Part shown: piece by piece, positions 36,691 through 45,203 of the stretch
How positions within the stretch are numbered: the first letter of the stretch is position 1
Layout: each line of letters opens with the position of its first letter
The notes under the pieces: generated by a model
Told to the model about the DNA's origin: nothing
What the model saw: only the letters and a program-made list of their open reading frames with translations
Databases searched by the model: none
NCBI RefSeq assembly: GCF_048266365.1
Contig: NZ_JBLWZP010000004.1
Coordinates: 248,001-312,000 of the forward strand
Length of the DNA stretch: 64,000 nucleotides
DNA from: Galbibacter sp048266365
Lineage (GTDB): Bacteria > Bacteroidota > Bacteroidia > Flavobacteriales > Flavobacteriaceae
Direction: 5' to 3'
Made by a program: the position numbers and the translations under genes

Positions 36691-37302
36691 CTAGCCAGTA
36701 ACTATTGTGGAATATTCCATAAAATAGGATTCAAAGCGCTTCAATGTTGGATTCATTTTATCCGAGTATAGCACATACTGGCATTTTATAATGCTTTGTG
36801 TAATAGACATCAGCGCATTGTATGCCGAATTTTGAGATAGAAATTCAGCATCATCTATACTAAGGATCTTTAATTGAGCAATATTGACTCCATTTAATAA
36901 AAATAACTTGTTTATAGATTCCGGTGTGGAAATAAGAATGTCTATCCCTTCAAAAATTTCTGATTTTTGTATATCGATATGAAGCTGTTCATATCCTACA
37001 TAAACTCGTAGCGAATTATGCCTAGTATATATTAAAAAAGAAGCATATAACTCCAAAGCCTTTTGTTTATTCTCTACAAGGATTACAGCCCTCGGACTGT
37101 TTCCAACAGCCTCACATTTTAATTTTTGTAAGGTAGTCAGTATTAGGGTGGTGGTTTTTCCACTTCCCGCAGGAGCCGTGCAATATACATTGGCGCCACT
37201 TTTTATTGTAGGAATACTACCACTTTGAAAAGGGGTAGGGGTAACTATTTCTTTAGATGCTAGGATCTCTTTTATATCGGAATGTAATTTTTTAAAAGGC
37301 AT
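36691..37302 (-). CDS. Single-RecA-domain DEAD-box-like protein
   Basis: About 203 residues from the ATG at 37302 (MPFKKL; the longer frame begins with GTG). It holds only the first RecA domain of a helicase: a Q-motif-like PTPFQSGSIP, Walker A APAGSGKTTT and motif II reading IDDAEFL instead of DEAD. There is no helicase C domain and no decayed remainder downstream, so it seems complete as a one-domain protein. I recall similar short proteins in other flavobacteria. It could bind RNA and ATP without unwinding, or act with the nearby helicases. Confidence 0.7.
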   Translation of the reverse strand: MPFKKLHSDIKEILASKEIVTPTPFQSGSIPTIKSGANVYCTAPAGSGKTTTLILTTLQKLKCEAVGNSPRAVILVENKQKALELYASFLIYTRHNSLRVYVGYEQLHIDIQKSEIFEGIDILISTPESINKLFLLNGVNIAQLKILSIDDAEFLSQNSAYNALMSITQSIIKCQYVLYSDKMNPTLKRFESYFMEYSTIVTG

Positions 37303-37388
37303 GAGGCAAATATACACTTTCTAAAAACCAATCTAAGAGAAGGATTAAAGAAATGGAAAAAGACTAATAATTGAAAATTATTAAAATT

Positions 37389-37416
37389 TTGTCCACTTTT
37401 AATACAACTACCTTGA
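37389..37416 (+). promoter_or_regulatory. Candidate promoter of the cold-shock-domain gene
   Basis: TTG (37389-37391) and TACCTTGA (37409-37416, close to TAnnTTTG) are 17 bases apart. This would give a leader of about 75 bases before the ATG at 37497, in keeping with the long leaders of cold-shock genes. Confidence 0.35.
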
Positions 37417-37496
37417 ATTTTGGGAGTATTAATGCTATTAAAAAATTAAAAATGAATACCTTGCAAATTAATTATAAAACACTCGTAAATAAAAGA

Positions 37497-37958
37497 ATGG
37501 CTAAGTCTCAACAAACATACAATAAAACAGAAAAAGAAAAAAAACGCTTAAAAAAGCGTGAAGAAAAAAGAAAAAAGATGGCAGCTCGGAAGGCAGAATC
37601 TAAAGATTCTAATAAAAAAGGAATTGAATTTGCTTATGTAGACCACAATGGTAATTTAACAGATACACCACCGGATCCATCATTAAAAGTTGAAATTGAT
37701 GTCGAAGACATTGCGATTAACGTTTCTAGAACATCAGACGAAGATCGTGAGGCATTTGACCCTGTTAGAAAGGGAACTGTATCTTTTTTTGATCCTTCAA
37801 AAGGATTTGGTTTTATAATTGATGCTGAAGATCAAGAGAAATATTTTACCCATGTAAGTGGTATTATTGATGAAATTGAAGAAAATGATAAAGTATCTTT
37901 CGAACTTGAAAAAGGGCTCAAAGGCTTAAATGCCGTTAAAGTTACTTTACAAAAATAA
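37497..37958 (+). CDS. Cold-shock-domain protein with basic N-terminal extension
   Basis: A 153-residue nucleic-acid-binding protein. I choose the ATG at 37497 (MAKSQQTYNK), as the earlier in-frame start is TTG and lies before the candidate promoter. The first 35 residues are highly basic (KKRLKKREEKRKKMAARK). The C-terminal cold-shock domain (about 85-153) has KGTVSFFDPSKGFGFI (RNP1) and YFTHVSGI (RNP2-like, with F-T-H). Such proteins melt RNA structure in the cold. The place beside four helicase-like genes fits an RNA-remodelling role. Confidence 0.85.
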   Translation: MAKSQQTYNKTEKEKKRLKKREEKRKKMAARKAESKDSNKKGIEFAYVDHNGNLTDTPPDPSLKVEIDVEDIAINVSRTSDEDREAFDPVRKGTVSFFDPSKGFGFIIDAEDQEKYFTHVSGIIDEIEENDKVSFELEKGLKGLNAVKVTLQK

Positions 37959-38156
37959 ATCGAGGTTGGTACCTGCATATTACATCATGGTTAATTATAG
38001 CCGTCAAGCTCATTTATAGTGGTTACTTTCTCCAATATAAGTTGCTATATACTTGATTTGCTAAATGAGATTAAGCTCATCTGCTTCGGTGAACTTGTTA
38101 CCAATTAAATTTCTCAAATTATTATGTTTAGGGATAAAATGTTTATTATATAATAA

Positions 38157-38178
38157 ATAAACTATAATCATAGTTTAT
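38157..38178. repeat. Short perfect hairpin before the YdjM-like gene
   Basis: ATAAACTAT (38157-38165) is complementary to ATAGTTTAT (38170-38178) with a four-base loop. It lies about 60 bases before the ATG of the next gene. It may be a regulatory site or a weak hairpin; its AT content makes chance possible. Confidence 0.4.
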
Positions 38179-38238
38179 AGGTGTTAATAGTGCTTGGAGC
38201 CGTATACCAGGATCATGATACCTATGTTTGTAAAACAT

Positions 38239-39237
38239 ATGGATTCACTCACACAAATAGTATTAGGAGCAGCCGTCGCAGAGGCCGTTCTCGGAAAGAA
38301 AATTGGCAATAAAGCTATGCTCTATGGAGCAATTGCAGGTACCATCCCCGATTTGGATGTGTTTGTAGGCTCTTTTACAGATACTGTAACTGCTTTAGAA
38401 ATGCATCGAGGATTTACACACTCCATACTTTTCTCCATACTCTTTGCACCTGTTTTTGGCTGGCTAGTTTCGCGCTATGAAAGCTATAAAAATGTAAAAG
38501 GATGGTCGTGGTTGTTCTTTTGGTGCTTCCTTACGCACCCTCTGTTGGATGCCTTTACGACCTGGGGGACACAGTTGTTTTGGCCGTTTAATACAAGAGT
38601 GGCCTTTAAAAGCATTTTTGTTATCGATCCTCTCTACACGGTGCCTTTCATCTTGTTTTTAATACTTGCAATGTTCCAAAAACGAACTTCTAAAAAGCGC
38701 CACTTTTATAATAATATGGGATTGATACTAAGCACCAGCTACCTAGCAATAACATTGCTCTTAAAATGGATAACGTATACAAAATTTGAAGCAGCTTTAA
38801 GCGAACAAAACATTGCTTATACCCAGATGGATACCCGCCCAACACCCATGAATACCATTTTATGGAGTGCCAACGTAGAGACCAAAAGTGGGTTTCTGAT
38901 TGGAAGTTACTCCTTGTTTGATTCCCAACCCATTGTTTTTAATATGTACCCAAAAAATCATGAATTGATAGCCAATTTTACAGCTAATGATAAAATGCAA
39001 CGGATGATAAACATCTCTAAGGGATGGTATTGTATTACCACGAAAAACAACGAATTATATTTTAATGATTTACGCTTTGGCTTACTAAGCATGGATCCTG
39101 CTGCCCAAGATTTTGTGTTTCAGTATAAGTTTGAAACTAATAACAATGGTGTCTTGCAATTTACAGAAACGGAAAAGGGGAGAGGAGATGCTGAAAAATT
39201 ACTGGGGGAGCTGTGGAGAAGAATAAAAGGGAATTGA
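38239..39237 (+). CDS. YdjM-like metal-dependent hydrolase, membrane protein
   Basis: An inner-membrane protein of about 332 residues from the ATG at 38239 (MDSLTQIVLGAAVAEAVLGK); the frame extends to a TTG at 38194. It matches the YdjM/LexA-regulated putative hydrolase family. The metal-ligand motifs are IPDLDVF, MHRGFTHS and LTHPLLDAFTTWGTQLFWPF. Four to five membrane helices lie in the first 200 residues, followed by a soluble C-terminal part of about 130 residues. The substrate is unknown. Confidence 0.82.
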   Translation: MDSLTQIVLGAAVAEAVLGKKIGNKAMLYGAIAGTIPDLDVFVGSFTDTVTALEMHRGFTHSILFSILFAPVFGWLVSRYESYKNVKGWSWLFFWCFLTHPLLDAFTTWGTQLFWPFNTRVAFKSIFVIDPLYTVPFILFLILAMFQKRTSKKRHFYNNMGLILSTSYLAITLLLKWITYTKFEAALSEQNIAYTQMDTRPTPMNTILWSANVETKSGFLIGSYSLFDSQPIVFNMYPKNHELIANFTANDKMQRMINISKGWYCITTKNNELYFNDLRFGLLSMDPAAQDFVFQYKFETNNNGVLQFTETEKGRGDAEKLLGELWRRIKGN

Positions 39238-39771
39238 GGTTTTTCCTATGAATTTCAAAACGCATTGATATATCTAAATACCATGAAAAACAAAATTTTC
39301 TAAAGATAATTAAGTGTCTGGGATATCATTTTAGAACTTAAACCTGAGCTGATAAGTATGATACCTTTTTGAATTACAGCTTCTTAGTTAACTTAAATCA
39401 CCGATGAAGTGTGTGAGAAAAGTAGGGTTTCTAATAAAAAATAATTATATTGCATGGATAACTCCAATGTTTTACTAGACTTTTAAGGAAGAGCGAAAGG
39501 CTATAAGGTATCCATCGTTTTGTTAGGCATAATTGTCTAAAAGAACTGTTTTTGTTCCCAAATATTAGCATAGCTTATTAGATACGTAATAAAGCCATTT
39601 AATAATTTGCAATAGTAATTTAAACTTTCAATGTATTGGGACTCATAATTCAATTAATGAATGCTACTCATAAATTTTATTAAACTTTCGTGTAGCCGCT
39701 AATACGGGCTATATTAGGGTAAGAGTTTCCAGTATAATCAAGTTGGTGAAATTAATCTAAAAACAACTTTT
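39238..39771. other. Long intergenic stretch, no gene seen
   Basis: More than 500 AT-rich bases with many stops in all frames. I see no RNA gene, repeat or full promoter. Short scraps of open frame are not conserved enough to name. Confidence 0.45.
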
Positions 39772-40743
39772 ATGGGAACTATTAGAAAATACAATAGAAC
39801 AATGCTATGCATTTTAATTTATACTGTGCTGTTAGTTACTTTTTTGTTTATACAGTCTTGTAAAAACGAGAAAAAAGGCACAACACTTAAAGCAATTCAA
39901 ACTGAAAATGAAGTCGTTATTGAAATCATAACCGAAGATATGAATTTTATAGCACCAGATACCATCCCTCAAGGGTGGAATACATGGCGGTACATAAATA
40001 AATCCAATCAACCTCACTTTATCCTAATTGATCATTATAAGGAGGGTGTAACCGTAAAGGAATATGAGGAAGAAATATTACCTCCATTTGGAGAAGGTAT
40101 AGCCAAACTCTACGAAGGGAAAAGCGATGAGGCAATGGCTGCTTTTGGTAAATTTCCTGAATGGTATGCTGAAACAAAATGGCATGGTGGAGTGGGGTTG
40201 ATTTCTCCTGGAAAAACGGCAGAATCGACAATAAAATTAGAACCTGGTTATTATATTATCGAATGCTATGTGAAAATGAATAACGGGATGTTCCATTCTA
40301 ATATGGGAATGTATAAGGAGCTGATTGTATCAGACAAAAAATCAACTATAGAAGAACCTACAGCTGATGTAGTAGTTGATATCTCGAGTAAAAAAGGTAT
40401 AGTGTTCAATCCTCCTACCGAAGCCGGAACATTTACCATTGCGGTAAACTTTTTAGACCAGAAAAAGTATGGTAATTTTGTTGGACATGATGTGAACCTC
40501 GTGAGAATTGCAGAAAATTCTGATGTAGCTACCCTTGAAGCATGGATGAATTGGATCGATCTCGAAGGACTTATTGATCCAGTTCCTAAGGGTTTCGAAT
40601 TCCTTGGTGGAGTTAATGATATGACGGCTGGAAGCAAAGGGTATTTTAAAGCTAAACTCGAGCCAGGGAACTATGCCTTGATTTCTGAAGTACCAAATAG
40701 TTCCTCTAAAAATTTATTAAAAACCTTTGTTATTTCTGATTAG
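39772..40743 (+). CDS. Lipoprotein with two cupredoxin-like modules
   Basis: I do not know a function for this 323-residue protein. A membrane segment ends in a lipobox IQSCKNEKK (Cys30). Two related modules follow, about 45-188 and 198-322. Each ends in a similar stretch: LEPGYYIIECYVKMNNGMFH in the first and LEPGNYALISEVPNSSSKNL in the second. The pattern (beta-rich, PG-x-Y near the end, then C, M and H) recalls cupredoxin folds. Only the first module keeps Cys, Met and His, so only that one might bind copper. ATG start; the gene stands alone. Confidence 0.6.
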   Translation: MGTIRKYNRTMLCILIYTVLLVTFLFIQSCKNEKKGTTLKAIQTENEVVIEIITEDMNFIAPDTIPQGWNTWRYINKSNQPHFILIDHYKEGVTVKEYEEEILPPFGEGIAKLYEGKSDEAMAAFGKFPEWYAETKWHGGVGLISPGKTAESTIKLEPGYYIIECYVKMNNGMFHSNMGMYKELIVSDKKSTIEEPTADVVVDISSKKGIVFNPPTEAGTFTIAVNFLDQKKYGNFVGHDVNLVRIAENSDVATLEAWMNWIDLEGLIDPVPKGFEFLGGVNDMTAGSKGYFKAKLEPGNYALISEVPNSSSKNLLKTFVISD

Positions 40744-40778
40744 TATTTTTTAGCAGGATTCTTTGTTTATAGAGATAG

Positions 40779-41615
40779 CTATTTCCTACTATATTTTCTG
40801 ACTAGAAATCGCATAAGAATTCTCCGGACATCTCGATTATCTTGTCGAAAAGAGATGCATTCTAACAATTGTTTTTTGGGAGTATCTCTAGGGCAAAATC
40901 CAAATCCCTTGTACACACCATTTTCAATATAAACAATGCCGATTTCATTTTCTTTTCTACCGGGTAGTTCGCAAAGTTGTGTGAATTTCTTCGGGAAATT
41001 ATGGTTGATGAAGTCATCCACCCTTTGGTTATACGATTCAACCGGTTCTATTGATAAACACGCACCATTACATGCTTTGATTTGGTATTGAAAGCATGCT
41101 GATTTAGATTTATATAGGCCATTTATTTTTTGACATAGTCCATATTTTTCCGTTATCTTAAATAAAGCTTCTTTGGCTTCAGTAAGGGATGTGAAGGTTG
41201 TAAGTTCGTCAATGTCATGACCAATTTTTTTAATGCTCAAGCTCTTATATCCATGAACTTCGTTTAAAAACAGGCCGTATTGATAAAGTGTACGACGTTG
41301 TGCTCGGTTGTATATGGGTTTGTTTTTTTTGATTAAATCCGATTCGTAGAGAAGCGCAATGAGCTCACTTCCTGTGCTCTCAAAGGTGATCTTTTTTGTA
41401 AAGTGCTGAATTTTAATAGACTTCCTGTCCTTACCACCGAAATGCTGTTTTACTCTTTTTTGAATATTAATGCTCTTCCCTATATAAATGAGCCGATCCT
41501 CATCGTCATAAAAGAAGTATACTCCAGGCTGTGGTGGAAGGTTTGATATTTGTGAACTTATACTGATCGAAAGAGCCTTTAGAAAAATGAACTTAATTAA
41601 GGCAAAATTAAACAA
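40779..41615 (-). CDS. GIY-YIG nuclease protein, likely 5'-truncated
   Basis: The 278-residue frame has a GIY-YIG domain: PGVYFFYDDEDRLIYIGKSI, then the Arg in RVKQHF and a late Glu in STGSELIALL. Then come KKNKPIYNRAQRR and cysteine-bearing stretches. It corresponds to the C-terminal half of flavobacterial proteins with a DnaQ-like exonuclease joined to a UvrC-type nuclease. The exonuclease half is absent. No ATG opens the frame: only TTG at 41615, and a stop lies nine codons above. The OmpA fragment next to it suggests a deletion. It may be a relic or a shortened functional nuclease. Confidence 0.65.
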   Translation of the reverse strand: MFNFALIKFIFLKALSISISSQISNLPPQPGVYFFYDDEDRLIYIGKSINIQKRVKQHFGGKDRKSIKIQHFTKKITFESTGSELIALLYESDLIKKNKPIYNRAQRRTLYQYGLFLNEVHGYKSLSIKKIGHDIDELTTFTSLTEAKEALFKITEKYGLCQKINGLYKSKSACFQYQIKACNGACLSIEPVESYNQRVDDFINHNFPKKFTQLCELPGRKENEIGIVYIENGVYKGFGFCPRDTPKKQLLECISFRQDNRDVRRILMRFLVRKYSRK

Positions 41616-41744
41616 ATTTTGGACGGCATTGATGAGAAGTCATAAGATTATTCTTTGGCTTTATCAGGTAATACGATGTGTTTTTTTCTCGATACTTACA
41701 TACAATTTAACAGTTACTCCAGTCTACTTTACTTTCAATCTAGC

Positions 41745-42084
41745 TTTTTAGGTTCCATCACCCTTGAAAGTGAGATTGGATTCCATAGCGTAATTGGTCA
41801 AGGGAGTGGAAGGTGTGAATCTAAGAGTGATCGGATATACTTGTGATTTAGGTAGTGCTTCCATAAATCAGTGGGTCGGTATACAAAGAACAGAATCAGT
41901 GACGGATTACCTAGAAGCTCAAGGCATACCAAGAAACCGTATGGATCTTGTATCCAAAGGAGAATTGACGCCTATTGTTCCTAATTTATCAGTTTCTATT
42001 AGGAAGAAAAATAGGAGGGTAACCTTTGAGGTGTTATCCGAATATTATGTTCAATGGGGTACAAGAATTAGTTCAAGAAACTAA
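41745..42084 (+). pseudogene. Fragment of an OmpA-like peptidoglycan-binding domain
   Basis: The frame from about 41794 reads VNLRVIGYTCDLGSASINQ, then a repeat-like GIQRTESVTDYLEAQGIP and RKKNRRVTFEVL. This is the conserved second half of the OmpA C-terminal domain, with GYTC-D, the helix, and N-R-R-V. The first half is in another frame (ITLESEIGFHSVI, near 41760-41795), separated by a stop, which points to a frameshift. The signal peptide and barrel are missing. It is a decayed gene. Confidence 0.7.
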
Positions 42085-42182
42085 ATATTGAACTAGAGAT
42101 CATTTAAGGATTTTAAAACTGTTATGTTGTGTAGCTGTTTAACCTCTTCTATACTGAAAATAAGGGTCCTATGTCCTTAGCT

Positions 42183-43028
42183 CTAAAAATTTACACTAAC
42201 TCCAAGTTGTCCTGGAGCGAATTGTAAGTTCCAAGTGTATTTCTTTTGACGTTGATTGTATTTTTGATCATATCGACTATCTAAGTACTTATCGATGGCC
42301 TCGACTGTAGCAATACTGATAGCAACACCTACAACGACGTCTGAAAGCCAGTGAGCGCCTTCCCATAACCTTGACACACCCGGGACTAGACCAACAGCAT
42401 ATAGACCACCTTTAACCCAAGGACTTTTGAATTGTTTGGCAATGGCATAGGCATTGGTAAAGGCTAAAATAGCATGCCCTGAAGGAAACGAATGATAGTC
42501 TTTATTGGTAGAAAATGGGTAGAAGGTATTTTTGTCATCACCACTTCGAGGACGTGCTCTACCAAAGGCATATTTACTTGCTTGTTGTAATAAACCGGCA
42601 GCAGAGGCAGAGGCAATTAAAAGTACCCCGGTTCTGCGGAGTTTTTCGTTTTTCAGTGCCAAACCTGTTGCGTATACCCCAGCTGTAATCATATAGTTGT
42701 TTTGCGGGCTTCCGTAATACCAACCGTAGTCGCGGACAACTTGAGGGACATCATCTGCCTGGTCTATGAAATATTGTGTAGTTTGATCGTCGAAAATGTA
42801 CAGGATTGAAGCTCCGGCGGCAACACCGCCGAACTGTAACCATTGTTTCTTCTCCCAATGAAATGGTCGGCTATAGGAGTGTATAATCCCTCCAAAAATA
42901 CTTCCGGTATCATATTTGAGCATTTGCCAACGCGTGGCATCCTTCGAAGGCGCATTATTGTATTGCGCATGTAAACCTGATAACGTCCCAAGAAACATTA
43001 TAACGGTGATGAATACGAATCTTTTCAT
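42183..43028 (-). CDS. PAP2 family phosphatase
   Basis: A 281-residue protein with a signal peptide (ending near GLHAQ). It contains the three PAP2 phosphatase motifs: KYAFGRARPR, FPSGH in YHSFPSGHAILAF, and SRLWEGAHWLSDV. The catalytic His and Arg are all there. Several hydrophobic helices place it in the membrane facing the periplasm. It may dephosphorylate undecaprenyl or lipid phosphates. ATG start. A LacI-type operator-like site is found 113 bases upstream (43141-43154). Confidence 0.88.
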   Translation of the reverse strand: MKRFVFITVIMFLGTLSGLHAQYNNAPSKDATRWQMLKYDTGSIFGGIIHSYSRPFHWEKKQWLQFGGVAAGASILYIFDDQTTQYFIDQADDVPQVVRDYGWYYGSPQNNYMITAGVYATGLALKNEKLRRTGVLLIASASAAGLLQQASKYAFGRARPRSGDDKNTFYPFSTNKDYHSFPSGHAILAFTNAYAIAKQFKSPWVKGGLYAVGLVPGVSRLWEGAHWLSDVVVGVAISIATVEAIDKYLDSRYDQKYNQRQKKYTWNLQFAPGQLGVSVNF

Positions 43029-43140
43029 GATAGTTAGTTGAATTCGTAAATTTAGTGATAATCCTAGAGTCCCTAATGTTAATTTTATCCATAGGTGAAA
43101 TGGTTTTAATTCTTTGGGATTATCTCAATTAAAAACCTAA

Positions 43141-43154
43141 TGCAACCGATTGTG
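43141..43154. promoter_or_regulatory. LacI-type operator-like site upstream of the PAP2 gene
   Basis: TGCAACCGATTGTG shares the 11-base core GCAACCGATTG with the site at 46508-46521 in front of susC. The CG centre and flanking GCAA/TTG arms are those of LacI-family operators. It may bring the PAP2 gene under the same regulator as the sugar locus. Confidence 0.5.
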
Positions 43155-43220
43155 TGAAATAGACCTTTTTCCTAGCAATAAGAGGGTTTATTTTTGTATT
43201 TTTCTTGAGTTTTTGACCGA

Positions 43221-45137
43221 TTAACGATCAGTCTTAAATGGACTAGCGGGAAGACCTTCTTTATTGTATAGATTTGCATGCTCCGGATTGTCTGCCCACG
43301 CATATCGAACATATTTTGGTCGGGCTATATCAGGGCTCCAAACTTCAATGTTATCGCCTTTGATCTGTGCCTTTGCCCATACAAATTTCTTATCGGCTCC
43401 GGCGATTGCAAATTCCTTTAAAGGTCCTTTTGAAGTTAAACCGCGGCCTATGTGATCAAAGCTCAGGATGATTTTTTGTTTTTTGATTTTCTGGGATTTG
43501 AATTGTGGTCCAGAATATACAATGTTGTCATTTCCATAAGCTAAGTGCTCTGCAGCCAATGCGAGACGATGTCCGACATCCTTTTTGTTTAAGGGGTGTA
43601 TGTCATTCCATTCCCCTATATCGATGGTTACAGCCATCGCTGTATGATCTATTTTTAAGCTTTGTAGTTGCGCATCCCTTAGTGCTGCCCAATTGCTCTG
43701 GGAAGGTTTATCCTTGGCTTGCATGAAGTTTGCCAGCTGTACATAAAGAAACGGAAACTTACCTTGGCCCCAATCTTCTCGCCATGTTTTAATTAAAGTA
43801 GTGAAGTGTTCTTCATACTTCTGAGCTGCACCAGTGTCTGATTCACCTTGGTACCAAAGGGCGCCTTTGATACGATAGTTCAAAAGAGGAGCTATCATGG
43901 CGTTATATAACCCACCTGGCTCCCAACGGACAAAGGTTTGTCCTGCCAAAGGTTCTGCTGATGAACCTTGGTGTATACTCCAACTGCCTTGAAGGTCGAT
44001 TTCTTCGGTTCCAACTTCAATTTTGTATTCTTTTTGGGGTGTGAATCCTCCTCGACCTCTTTCATTAATGACCTTTACGGCAATAGTGTTTATGCCTTCC
44101 TGTAAAATAGTTGAAGGTATGATATATCTTCTGGGAGGATACTGATAGGTGGTATGACCAACGTAACTCCCATTGACAAATACGGAGTCTGCATCAACAA
44201 TTGTTCCTAGAAGGAGTTTAGACTCCTTGGTTGATGCAGTTTTAGAAACTTTAAATTCTTTTCTAAGCCAAACAATTCCTTGTTTAAGCTCAGGATAGGT
44301 GGAAGACCAGAATCCTGGCATTTGTATTTTTTTCCAGTTATCAGTGTTCACGTCTTTTGCTTTCCAGTTCTTCTGTATTCCTTTATCTTGCTTATTTACA
44401 GTTTTATACCAGTTCTGAATGCGATTTTGATCTGCCTGTTTAATGGAGTCTATATAGTGGTCTTGTTGGAATATTTTGTACTGTTTGTGTGCCTCTGGAA
44501 ATCTTTTCAATGCCTCTTCACTTAACCATGCATCTACTGGAGATCCGCCTAATGCAGAGTTAATTAGGCCAATTGGTACGTTGTAAGTGCTGTGGATTTC
44601 ATGGGCGAAGAAATAGGCTACCGCCGAAAATTTCAAGACTGTTTCCGGTGTTGTTTTTGTCCATTTCCCACCTGGAATTCGGTCTTGAGCTCCCTTGAAA
44701 TTGAATGTTTTAGGCACCTCGAAGTATCGGATGTTTTCAAAGTTTGCGTTTTTGATTTCTTCTGGATATATAGGACTTGTCCGCTGTAAGGATATCTCCA
44801 TATTGGATTGTCCTGAACATAACCATACATCACCGATCAGTACATCATTTAAAGTGATTTTTGAATCGGTGTTGCTAATAATCATTTGGTAAGGGCCACC
44901 TGCCTCTATAGGGGGCAGTGTGGTAGCCCAATATCCCGTATGATCCGCTATTGCTTGATGTGTGCTGCTGTTAAATTGTACTTCAACGGTGTCTTGTGCG
45001 GTTGACCATCCCCAAATTGTCAGGGGTATGTCTCGTTGTAGCACCATGCCATCGCTTATCAGTTTTGGTAATTCTATTTGACAATGTACATGGATGCCGT
45101 AAAAGAGTAACAGACAAGTAATCAGTAAAGATTTCAT
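43221..45137 (-). CDS. SGNH-type acetylesterase (sialate O-acetylesterase family)
   Basis: A secreted esterase of about 638 residues from the ATG at 45137 (a TTG lies just upstream). After a signal peptide comes a beta domain (LPKLISDGMVLQRDIPL). The nucleophile motif CSGQSNMEIS has Ser near residue 111. LGGSPVDAWLSEEAL and WYQGESDTGA follow, then a late catalytic Asp-His pair DIHP. A jelly-roll, sugar-binding-like insert (about 255-390, FKVSKTASTKESKLLLGTIV) splits the enzyme domain. It probably removes acetyl groups from a plant or algal polysaccharide, working with the GH43 gene 66 bases upstream. Confidence 0.85.
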   Translation of the reverse strand: MKSLLITCLLLFYGIHVHCQIELPKLISDGMVLQRDIPLTIWGWSTAQDTVEVQFNSSTHQAIADHTGYWATTLPPIEAGGPYQMIISNTDSKITLNDVLIGDVWLCSGQSNMEISLQRTSPIYPEEIKNANFENIRYFEVPKTFNFKGAQDRIPGGKWTKTTPETVLKFSAVAYFFAHEIHSTYNVPIGLINSALGGSPVDAWLSEEALKRFPEAHKQYKIFQQDHYIDSIKQADQNRIQNWYKTVNKQDKGIQKNWKAKDVNTDNWKKIQMPGFWSSTYPELKQGIVWLRKEFKVSKTASTKESKLLLGTIVDADSVFVNGSYVGHTTYQYPPRRYIIPSTILQEGINTIAVKVINERGRGGFTPQKEYKIEVGTEEIDLQGSWSIHQGSSAEPLAGQTFVRWEPGGLYNAMIAPLLNYRIKGALWYQGESDTGAAQKYEEHFTTLIKTWREDWGQGKFPFLYVQLANFMQAKDKPSQSNWAALRDAQLQSLKIDHTAMAVTIDIGEWNDIHPLNKKDVGHRLALAAEHLAYGNDNIVYSGPQFKSQKIKKQKIILSFDHIGRGLTSKGPLKEFAIAGADKKFVWAKAQIKGDNIEVWSPDIARPKYVRYAWADNPEHANLYNKEGLPASPFKTDR

Positions 45138-45154
45138 CAAGAATATGGTTTTGC

Positions 45155-45174
45155 CGGGCCGTATAACCCGGCGA
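45155..45174. repeat. Hairpin between the GH43 and esterase genes
   Basis: GCCGGG (45155-45160) pairs with CCCGGC (45169-45174) around an eight-base loop, a GC-rich stem in an AT-rich context. No T-run follows on the minus strand, so it is less likely a terminator than a site for mRNA processing or stability inside the two-gene transcript. Confidence 0.5.
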
Positions 45175-45203
45175 TTAGTGTATTATTGGTTGTTTTGGTG
45201 GTC

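Noticed and set aside
41603..41610. TAATTTTG on the minus strand as promoter of the GIY-YIG gene
   Set aside because: It lies inside the frame after the only possible start and has no -33 partner, so it is probably chance.
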